Below, piece after piece: positions 56,596 through 64,000 of a DNA stretch of 64,000 bases. Position 1 is the first letter of the stretch, and each line of letters starts with the position of its first letter. The notes beneath the pieces were generated by a model that had not been told where the DNA came from, searched no databases, and worked only from the letters and a program-made list of their open reading frames with translations. Source of the stretch: Deinandra increscens subsp. villosa (lineage: Eukaryota > Streptophyta > Magnoliopsida > Asterales > Asteraceae); contig JBCNJP010000027.1 in the NCBI GenBank assembly GCA_039602395.1, positions 38,449,841 through 38,513,840 of the forward strand. Direction: 5' to 3'. The translations under genes were made by a program, and so were the position numbers.

Positions 56596-57530
56596 AGCGA
56601 AACTACCTAGCGAAATTACAGTTTCGCCCGGTAGCTAATGCATGACCAGTTTCGCGTGGCTAGCGAAACTGCCAGCGAAACAGCCAGCGACACTGCCAGC
56701 GAAACTAGCACCAGATATATAGAAACCCCAAGCCAAACTTCTCATTTTTACTTGCACCTCTCAACACACACACACTTCTGCACTCTCTCCCTCTCGAGAT
56801 TTCTGACCAGCAAGGAATCAGCACGAACCAAGGAGACCAGCCCCAAATCACCATCCATTTGAGCTTGGAGATCAACCGTGAGTCCCCAAGACCACTTCTT
56901 CTATATTCCTCTTTGTGCTTTACTTAATTAGATGACCAAATTTACATGCAATGGTGTATGCCTCTGTTAAAATGCTTAAGGATGCTAGACATAACATAAA
57001 TTCTGTAACTTGCCATGTCAATATGAAGATCCATGCTAATTAGGTTCCTTTATGTGAAAATGTGTTCTTGGTGATTTGATGACTAGAATCCATGTTTAAG
57101 GTGTTAAAATTGCTCCCATGATGTTGGTAAACGTTTAGGTATGCTAGATATCGAATTGCATGAGGTACAGAAGCTGTTAGAAAGATTTTTAGTCAAATTT
57201 ACGGGTTTTTTTAGCGACTAGCGAAACTGTGCCTTCATCAGGCGAAATTAGGTAGCGAAACTATGTATATCTTCATCCAGCGACACTGTGTAGCGAAACT
57301 GTAGTGTCGCCGGGTAAACCAACCAGACCTGTCCGAACGAAACTACTGAGCGAAATTCCCTGAACGAAAGTTCAAACCAGTTTCGGGCGAAACTAGGCTA
57401 GCGAAACTGTGCCAACAGTTTCGAGCGAAACTAGCCTAGCGAAACTGTGTCATCGGGTATTGCCTAGCGAAAGTGCTGCCCGTGCACACAGCGAAACTGT
57501 CTAGCGAAACTGCTAGCGAAATTGTGACCA
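56596..57530 (+). repeat. AGCGAAACTG motif arrays in the LTR
   Basis: Two clusters (56596-56712 and 57215-57530) hold some 25 copies of 'agcgaaactg' and one-base variants on both strands (also as 'cagtttcg'). The first cluster ends directly at the TATA box. The same cluster recurs in the next LTR (63856-63972). Confidence 0.85.
56716..56722 (+). promoter_or_regulatory. LTR TATA box
   Basis: TATATAG in 'accagatatatagaaacccc', followed about 30 bases downstream by a pyrimidine-rich stretch ('cttctcatttttacttgcac'), the likely start of retrotransposon transcription. Confidence 0.6.
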
Positions 57531-58642
57531 GAATCCAAACTTGTACAATTTACTTGAATGATATGCCATGACTTGCATGCTTTATACTATGATAATACTT
57601 GCTTGGACTTCTGATGTATATGAACCCTTGTGTATGATCAACCATCGGTGTCGTGTGTCGTTATGTCGTGTCGTATTTTCCAACGTGCTAGTAGTTTTAA
57701 ACACAACCTTACACCTAAGACCTTAATGTGATTATTAGGTCCTCGTTAACAATCATAACCGGATTTATTGAAGAGTAAGCCGAGCAACCTAAGGTGAGTT
57801 CATTTATATTATTGTTATGTCCGTTCAGGGACGATAACGCGCAAGTGGTTACATCCGGTAAGGATGGTGACCCAAACGGTAAGGTTTTCTTACTGGGTAA
57901 ATTTCCGACATAATATCATATGTGACACTGAATTGAACTTATTTATTAAAAAGTCCTTACATTCGAGCCGTTAATATACAGTAGCGAGGTAATATTGAGT
58001 AGTACTACTGGGGATTGACACCCCCGCTCAGCGGTGCACGGGATGCACCCTCCCGACTGGCGGTCGGACTGAGACCAATGTTAGCCTACCCTCCGTGATC
58101 CTTCAAGACACGGGAAGGCAAGGTTCATAGGAATTCCCTATGAAAAACATTGTCAGCTTCGGTTACGAACAATTCAGGTGTACATAACTATAGGCTAGCT
58201 ACCTACGATATGGAATTTTACTGGTCTTATGATATTGATTGTGTTTTACCTGTCTTTATTCATAAACATTAGGTCTACTTGTGACGGGTAGACTGCTTTA
58301 GTGAACTCACCAGCCTTGGCTGACACTTGATTGTTGAATTCTTTTCAGGTCGTTAGGTGGATCATGGACAGCACTGGTAGGCGGCAGTACTTCCTATGGA
58401 TATCTTTTGAAAAACTTGGAAAATTTTAAATATTCAAATCCATCGTTTTGTAACATCATAACTGCAAACTTTATTTATGCTTCCGCTGAACTGTTGAATT
58501 TACTATTTTGGACTGTAACTAAAACTTTATGTTAATTTATAATTCCTGTTATGGTTTGGTTGTAACTAAAGTCTGGGATCCTGGTCTGGATCACACCCCA
58601 CACGGTTATACTCCGTTAGTGGAAATTGGGGGTGTGACAGAT

Positions 58643-58654
58643 TGGTATCAGAGC
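58643..58654 (+). promoter_or_regulatory. primer-binding site (initiator tRNA-Met)
   Basis: TGGTATCAGAGC, complementary to the 3' end of initiator tRNA-Met, three bases after the LTR. Confidence 0.95.
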
Positions 58655-58961
58655 CCTTGGTTACAGCGAACCAGAACATTTTAAAAGAAAATTTTCTGAA
58701 CTGTAACTGTTTTGAAAACTTTGGTTGCAACCCGTTCCGCAAAGTACTGCCCCGCGTGCTGAAGATGATCCTCATTTAGAATTCTTGTCTTGTGACGGTA
58801 TTAAAACCTGAAAATTTTGGGTGGAAATTTTCTTTTCACTGTTCATGTAAATGAATGCTTTATGTGAATTATACTAGTATGCAACACTTAACGGAACTTA
58901 ACAACCTTCTAGTATTTGGAATACTAACCTTTGGAAGTTTTGCATTGATTTGCTAGAAATC

Positions 58962-59790
58962 ATGCCTCCGCGGAGAGAACCCGAAACCAACCCAGGAACC
59001 TTCACTGCTGCACAGGTTCAGAATATGATTAATCAAGGGGTTGCAGCAGCCCTAGCAGCCGCTCAGCAACATTTCCAAGGTCAACCGCCTCAATGCACAT
59101 TCAAAGCCTTCATGGATTGCAAGCCAATGGTACTTAAGGGTGACGAAGGTGCTGTGGGTCTACTTAGATGGATTGAAAAGTCAGAGAAGGTGTTTCTAAT
59201 GTGCAACTGCCCAGACGGGGATAAGGTGAAGTATGCTACTGGCACACTTGAGGATTCCGCGCTAACCTGGTGGAATGCTCAGATTCAGATATTGGGACTC
59301 AATGAGGCAAACGCCATGACATGGCAAGAATTCAGGGAAGCAATCATGGAGGAGTATTGTCCTCGTGATCAAGTCAGAAGACTGGAAGTCGAGTTTGGGA
59401 AGCTCCAAAATGGAAGGCTCGGAAATAGAGGAGTACACCACCCGTTATCAAGCCTACTCCCGACTCTGTCCGACAATGGTGGATGCTGAGTATAAACGAA
59501 TTGAGTTGTATGTGGAAGGACTGGCTACCACAGATCAAGGGTATGGTTACCTGCATCTAATCCCACTTATGTGCGACAGGCAATCCGGCTGGCGCACAAA
59601 CTGACTGATCAGGCGGTGGCTCAAGGAACTTTGCCACCAAGGAAAACCCCAAAAGCTGCCCTTGATGGGAAGAGGCAGAGAGATGAGGAACCAAGTAACC
59701 TCACAAATTCTGGCAACAACACTGGGAGGTCTTCAAACTCCCAGAATCAGAACAAGAAGTTTGATAACTCCAAAGGGAGGTTATGGTAAC
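58962..59790 (+). pseudogene. Ty3/gypsy gag, frameshifted
   Basis: Starts MPPRREPETNPGTFTAAQVQ. The gag domain is recognisable ('CTFKAFMDCKPMVLKGDEGA', 'ATGTLEDSALTWWNAQI', 'FREAIMEEYCPRDQVRRLE'). Three frame changes follow: at about 59410 (an extra A in an A4 run), at about 59545 (before 'YVRQAIRLAHKLTDQAV') and at about 59775 ('SKGRLW' against 'SKGGYG'). After the last one the frame is continuous with pol. The frameshifts disable gag in this copy unless they are sequence errors. Confidence 0.85.
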
Positions 59791-62700
59791 AACGGTGGCG
59801 GTGGAAACCAAAACCGACAAGGTAACAGTGGGCAGGGTTCCAGCAGGTACAGGGGAAAGTCACCCTACTGTAACAAGTGCAACACACATCACAATGGTGA
59901 CTGTAAACGACCAGCATGCGAGCGATGTGGTAAAATCGGGCATGTTGCCAAAAATTGCTGGGGTGACATGCTGAATAAACCCAAGCAGAATAATGAAGGC
60001 CCCCGAGGGTGTTTCGAGTGCGGAAAACCAGGGCACTTGAAGAAAGACTGCCCCCAGTTGAAGAAAGGTGGGAACGACAACAACAACAATGGTGGTGGAA
60101 ATGGCAACGGGGGAAATGGTGGTCGCGGACGAGCATTTGTCATGGGTTCTGGTGAAGCGAAGGAAGACGCTAACGTGATTACTGGTAAGTTTCTCCTCAA
60201 CAACTACTTTGCGAATGTGTTATTTGATTCTGGTGCCGAGAAAAGTTTCATTTCCACTAAGTTTTGCAAATTAATAAAGGCTAAGACGGAACCCCTAGGA
60301 GCCAAATACACTGTTGAATTAGCTAACGGTAAGCTTGTCGATGCAACACATATAGTCAAGGATTGTACCTTAGAACTCTCAGGCCGTAAGTTCGACATAG
60401 ATTTGATGCCTTTTACAATCGGTAGCTTCGACGTAATAATTGGTATGGACTGGTTGTCCATGCACCACGCAGAACTCGTCTGTCGAGAAAAAGTCATACG
60501 TATTCCCTCCGCAAACGGAGAAGTACTCTCGATTCAGGGTGAAAAGGGAGGTACTGTCTCCGGAATCATATCTTACCTCAAGGCACAGAAGTACCTTCGG
60601 AAAGGACACGTGGCCGTTCTGGCAACGGTTACGGATCAAAGCCTCGTAGAGAAGAAAATTGAAGATTTTCCGATAGTTCGTGATTTCCCCGATGTATTCC
60701 CGGAAGAATTACCTGGTCTACCTCCACATAGACAAGTCGAGTTCGGAATCGACCTCATTCCCGGTGCAGCTCCAATTGCCCGAGCTCCGTACCGTTTGGC
60801 AGTGAACGAGTTACACGAGTTATCCACTCAACTGCAAGAGCTGTTAGATAAAGGTTTTATCAGGCCTAGCTCATCGCCATGGGGCGCGCCAGTTTTATTC
60901 GTCAAGAAGAAAGATGGGACGTTCAGGATGTGCATAGATTACCGCGAGCTCAACAAAGTCACTATCAAGAACCGATATCCTCTCCCTCGGATCGACGACC
61001 TCTTCGACCAACTGCAAGGATCCAGCTACTTCTCAAAAATTGACTTAAGGTCCGGGTATCATCAACTCAGAGTCCGCGAGGAGGACATTTCAAAGACGGC
61101 TTTCAGAACGCGTTACGGTCATTACGAATTCCTAGTCATGCCTTTCGGCTTAACGAACGCACCGGCGGTGTTCATGGACCTCATGAACCGCGTGTGCAAA
61201 CCTTACCTGGATCAGTTCGTAATTGTTTTCATCGACGACATACTCGTTTACTCAAGGACGAAAGAAGAACACGAGGAACACCTGCGGTTAATACTAGAAT
61301 TGTTAAGGAAGGAGCAACTCTACGCCAAATTCTCCAAATGTGACTTCTGGATCCGAGAAGTTCAATTTCTGGGCCACATCGTCAACGAGCAGGGTATTCA
61401 TGTTGACCCAGCCAAAGTAGAGGCGATCAAGAATTGGTCTACACCACGAGCACCAACGGAAATTCGGCAATTTTTAGGGTTAGCGGGTTACTACCGTCGT
61501 TTTATTAAGGGATTCTCTCAGATAGCCCAACCGCTAACCGCTCTCACGCATAAAGGTGTTCAGTACCGATGGGGTGAAAAAGAAGAAGCAGCTTTTCAGA
61601 CTTTGAAAGAAAAACTTTGTACCGCGCCTGTATTATCCCTACCAGATGGTGTTGACGACTTCGAGGTCTATTGTGACGCTTCTCTCCAAGGACTTGGATG
61701 TGTTTTAATGCAAAGGGGTAAAGTCATCGCTTACGGGTCAAGACAGTTAAAGTCTCACGAAAAGAATTACACAACGCATGATCTGGAGTTAGGAGCTGTT
61801 GTATTCGCCTTAAAGTTTTGGAGACACTACCTGTATGGTACCAAGTGCACAATATTCACCGACCATAAAAGCCTCCAGCATATAATGGGACAGAAAGATC
61901 TCAACATGAGACAGCGTAGGTGGATCGAGGTGCTTAACGACTACGACTTGGCAATAAAGTATCACCCGGGTAAGGCCAACGTTGTGGCCGATGCATTAAG
62001 TAGAAAAGAACATGCAAAACCTAGAAGGGTTCGAGCTCTACAACTCACGATTCATGCTGGGTTACCGGATAGACTTCGGGATGCCCAGAAGGAAGCTTTG
62101 AAAGGGGAAAACTATGAGTCTGAATCCTTAAATGGCATAGATGGAACTTCGGAGGTTAAGTCGGATGGACTCCGTTATTACAAGGATCGCATTTGGGTGC
62201 CTCTTCATGGAAATCTTCGAGAGCTGGTGATGGACGAAGCTCACAAGTCTCGATATTCGGTCCATCCCGGTTCGGATAAAATGTACCAAGATCTGAAAGG
62301 ATTATACTGGTGGCCAAAGATGAAAGCCGACATTGCTACATACGTCAGTAAGTGCTTAACATGCTCAAAGGTCAAAGCAGAACATCGTAAACCTCCAGGA
62401 TTACTGCAGCAACCGACGATTCCCGAATGGAAATGGGAGGAAATATCCATGGATTTCATCACGGGACTGCCCCGTACGCCTCGTGGAAATGACATGATTT
62501 GGGTCATTGTGGATAGACTAACGAAATCCGCTCATTTCATAGCCCTCAAGGAAAATGACAAGACTGACAAGCTAGCACAAATCTACATTGACGAGATCGT
62601 CAAGCTCCACGGAGTACCCTTGTCTATTATCTCCGATCGAGACCCCAGATTTGCTTCACACTTTTGGAGATCACTGCAATCAGCGTTAGGTACTCGCTTG

Positions 62701-63519
62701 GATATGAGCACCGCATACCATCCGCAGACAGATGGCCAAACTGAACGCACAATCCAGACTCTTGAGGATATGCTCCGAGCGTGTGTAATGGATTTTGGAA
62801 AGAACTGGGAAACTCACTTGGCACTGGTCGAATTCTCCTACAACAATAGCTACCATTCCAGTATTGGAGCCGCTCCCTTTGAGGCTCTCTATGGACGAAA
62901 GTGTAGATCACCGGTCTGTTGGGCTGAAGTCGGTGATAGCCAACTTACTGGACCGGAGATGGTGTACGAGACGACGGAACGGATCGTACAAATCAGAAAC
63001 CGTATGAAAGCCGCGAGAGACCGACAAAAGAGTTATGCAGACAAACGTAGAAGGCCATTAGAATTCGAGGTGGGCGACCGTGTACTGTTGAAAGTCTCGC
63101 CCTGGAAAGGTGTTGTGCGTTTTGGGAAGCGCGGGAAGTTAAACCCCCGCTACATAGGACCTTTCCCGATAACAGAAAAGATTGGAACGGTGGCGTATCG
63201 TTTGGACTTGCCACCTGAGCTGGATGGGGTACACAACGTGTTTCACGTTTCTAACTTGAAGAAGTGTCTGGCTGATGACACTCTAGTGGTTCCACTCGAG
63301 GAGCTCCACATCGACGAGCAACTCCGATTTATAGAACAACCCGTTGAGATAATGGGACGCGAAGAAAAAGCATTGAAGCGAAGCAAGATCCCAATTGTCA
63401 AGGTCAGATGGCATTCAAAACGTGGACCGGAGTTCACGTGGGAACGGGAAGACCAGATGAGGAAGAAGTATCCTCACCTGTTCGACCAAACCTCCGCATC
63501 AACCCAAGGTACTAGCTAA
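59782..63519 (+). CDS. Ty3/gypsy gag C-terminus and pol, open
   Basis: One open frame through two zinc knuckles ('CERCGKIGHVAKNC', 'CFECGKPGHLKKDC') and aspartic protease 'VLFDSGAEKSFIS' (about 60218-60256, DSGA active site). It continues through RT (catalytic 'IDDIL' at about 61231), RNase H, integrase with HH-CC finger, and the chromodomain-like end 'VKVRWHSKRGPEFTWE'. From 60520 it matches the truncated copy at 53260-56259 at more than 99%. The polyprotein would make cDNA and insert it into chromatin. No stop is seen in pol. Confidence 0.93.
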   Translation, partial: YGNNGGGGNQNRQGNSGQGSSRYRGKSPYCNKCNTHHNGDCKRPACERCGKIGHVAKNCWGDMLNKPKQNNEGPRGCFECGKPGHLKKDCPQLKKGGNDNNNNGGGNGNGGNGGRGRAFVMGSGEAKEDANVITGKFLLNNYFANVLFDSGAEKSFISTKFCKLIKAKTEPLGAKYTVELANGKLVDATHIVKDCTLELSGRKFDIDLMPFTIGSFDVIIGMDWLSMHHAELVCREKVIRIPSANGEVLSIQGEKGGTVSGIISYLKAQKYLRKGHVAVLATVTDQSLVEKKIEDFPIVRDFPDVFPEELPGLPPHRQVEFGIDLIPGAAPIARAPYRLAVNELHELSTQLQELLDKGFIRPSSSPWGAPVLFVKKKDGTFRMCIDYRELNKVTIKNRYPLPRIDDLFDQLQGSSYFSKIDLRSGYHQLRVREEDISKTAFRTRYGHYEFLVMPFGLTNAPAVFMDLMNRVCKPYLDQFVIVFIDDILVYSRTKEEHEEHLRLILELLRKEQLYAKFSKCDFWIREVQFLGHIVNEQGIHVDPAKVEAIKNWSTPRAPTEIRQFLGLAGYYRRFIKGFSQIAQPLTALTHKGVQYRWGEKEEAAFQTLKEKLCTAPVLSLPDGVDDFEVYCDASLQGLGCVLMQRGKVIAYGSRQLKSHEKNYTTHDLELGAVVFALKFWRHYLYGTKCTIFTDHKSLQHIMGQKDLNMRQRRWIEVLNDYDLAIKYHPGKANVVADALSRKEHAKPRRVRALQLTIHAGLPDRLRDAQKEALKGENYESESLNGIDGTSEVKSDGLRYYKDRIWVPLHGNLRELVMDEAHKSRYSVHPGSDKMYQDLKGLYWWPKMKADIATYVSKCLTCSKVKAEHRKPPGLLQQPTIPEWKWEEISMDFITGLPRTPRGNDMIWVIVDRLTKSAHFIALKENDKTDKLAQIYIDEIVKLHGVPLSIISDRDPRFASHFWRSLQSALGTRLDMSTAYHPQTDGQTERTIQTLEDMLRACVMDFGKNWETHLALVEFSYNNSYHSSIGAAPFEALYGRKCRSPVCWAEVGDSQLTGPEMVYETTERIVQIRNRMKAARDRQKSYADKRRRPLEFEVGDRVLLKVSPWKGVVRFGKRGKLNPRYIGPFPITEKIGTVAYRLDLPPELDGVHNVFHVSNLKKCLADDTLVVPLEELHIDEQLRFIEQPVEIMGREEKALKRSKIPIVKVRWHSKRGPEFTWEREDQMRKKYPHLFDQTSASTQGTS

Positions 63520-63553
63520 TTTTCGGGACGAAAATTCCTTAACATGGGGAGGC

Positions 63554-64000
63554 TGTGACAACTGTGACCTCCCAAGTTAACTCCGTTAAGTTTTTCCGTT
63601 AATTCCATTAGTTCCGTTAGGCAATCTCCGTTAGTCACATTACAAGTAGTAACTAATACTTAACTAGACCGGATACGTCCACGACCTTTGGTTGATCACC
63701 GAACCCGTCCATATGTGTTATATGATTTGTTACTTATTACCACTGTGTGAAGTAATGCAACATGCTTATTTAATTAATTGTGCAAATTATGTGATTTATC
63801 GAGAAATCGTGTTTATCTTACTTAGAATGTAAAATTGACCCCTTTCTTGGTGGCCAGCGAAACTACCTAGCGAAATTACAGTTTCGCCCGGTAGCTAATG
63901 CATGACCAGTTTCGCGTGGCTAGCGAAACTGCCAGCGAAACAGCCAGCGACACTGCCAGCGAAACTAGCACCAGATATATAGAAACCCCAAGCCAAACTT
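63554..64000 (+). repeat. start of the 3' LTR of the right-hand gypsy copy
   Basis: Matches 56294-56740 with three substitutions seen. Purine tract AACATGGGGAGGC precedes it at 63541-63553. The rest lies outside the window. Confidence 0.95.

Larger units (their letters stand above)
56294..58639 (+). repeat. LTR shared by two tandem Ty3/gypsy copies
   Basis: 2346 bp, TGTGACAACTG...GGGTGTGACA. It is preceded by a purine-rich tract (AACATGGGGAGGC, 56281-56293) belonging to the left copy and followed by a tRNA-Met primer site belonging to the right copy. It is therefore the 3' LTR of one and the 5' LTR of the other. It contains arrays of an 'agcgaaactg' motif and a likely TATA box. Confidence 0.93.
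56294..64000 (+). mobile_element. Ty3/gypsy retrotransposon, right-hand copy (runs off the window)
   Basis: 5' LTR 56294-58639, primer site, gag and pol to 63519, purine tract, then the 3' LTR from 63554. The distance between equal points of the two LTRs is 7260 bp. The 3' LTR continues past the window end, so total length should be near 9.6 kb. Chromovirus-like by its C-terminal domain; distinct from the family at 10487-19743 in LTR and sequence. Confidence 0.93.

Overview
This is a repeat-dominated piece of a plant nuclear genome: AT-rich, intron-containing genes, dense LTR retrotransposons, MULEs, hAT elements, MITEs and SINE-like units. A STAY-GREEN gene with the usual four-exon structure makes it a seed plant, almost certainly a eudicot. 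The style of the Ty3/gypsy, MULE and hAT families reminds me of Asteraceae, but that is an impression, not a demonstration. Only two ordinary host genes are convincing: STAY-GREEN (5599-8484, + strand, four exons, intact) and a single-exon DUF1191 membrane protein (24207-25175, - strand, intact). A third small host-like gene fragment (22114-23388) is split by a solo Copia-type LTR.

Layout. 1-1869: end of an LTR. 2567-2757: remnant of a Copia-type LTR. 2758-5000: decayed reverse-transcriptase pseudogene (- strand). 5599-8484: STAY-GREEN. 9083-10416: internally deleted hAT with an 8-bp TSD. 10487-19743: complete but decayed Ty3/gypsy element (- strand, TSD AAAAT). 20617-21756: short-LTR Copia remnant with broken gag. 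22295-23195: solo LTR with TSD TGTTG. 24207-25175: DUF1191 gene. 25730-30453: an apparently autonomous MULE (99% identical 206-bp TIRs, 9-bp TSD) carrying an intact transposase and a convergent second gene for a GRF-zinc-finger/coiled-coil/tail-anchor protein. 30869-32032: hAT MITE with a MULE MITE nested inside it. 32644-32913: SINE with TSD. 33130-33791: CCGGTT-rich MITE. 34463-35487: MULE with a GC-rich interior (Pack-MULE candidate). 36647-37542: hAT MITE. 38282-42878: a second apparently autonomous MULE with a five-exon transposase. 42894-46780: hAT with a broken TTF-type/DUF4371 transposase. 46915-47378: CCGGTT-rich MITE. 47995-49448: two foldback elements studded with a TGCACATGTGCA palindrome. 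50395-53245: a region saturated with CATATGTAA-like motifs. 53260-64000: a tandem pair of nearly identical Ty3/gypsy elements sharing one LTR, both with an open pol.

How it fits together. The window reads as layered insertions, many datable by nesting and TSDs. The 25.7-30.5 kb MULE could in principle supply transposase to the two smaller MULEs at 30.95 and 34.46 kb, which share its terminal sequence. The 42.9-46.8 kb hAT shares its end sequence with the MITE at 30.87 kb. The points most worth a second look are the convergent GRF-finger gene in the first MULE, an intron in the second MULE transposase that sits between 18-bp direct repeats and contains a copy of the element's own TIR motif, the palindrome-studded foldbacks, and the tandem gypsy array with strongly synonymous divergence.
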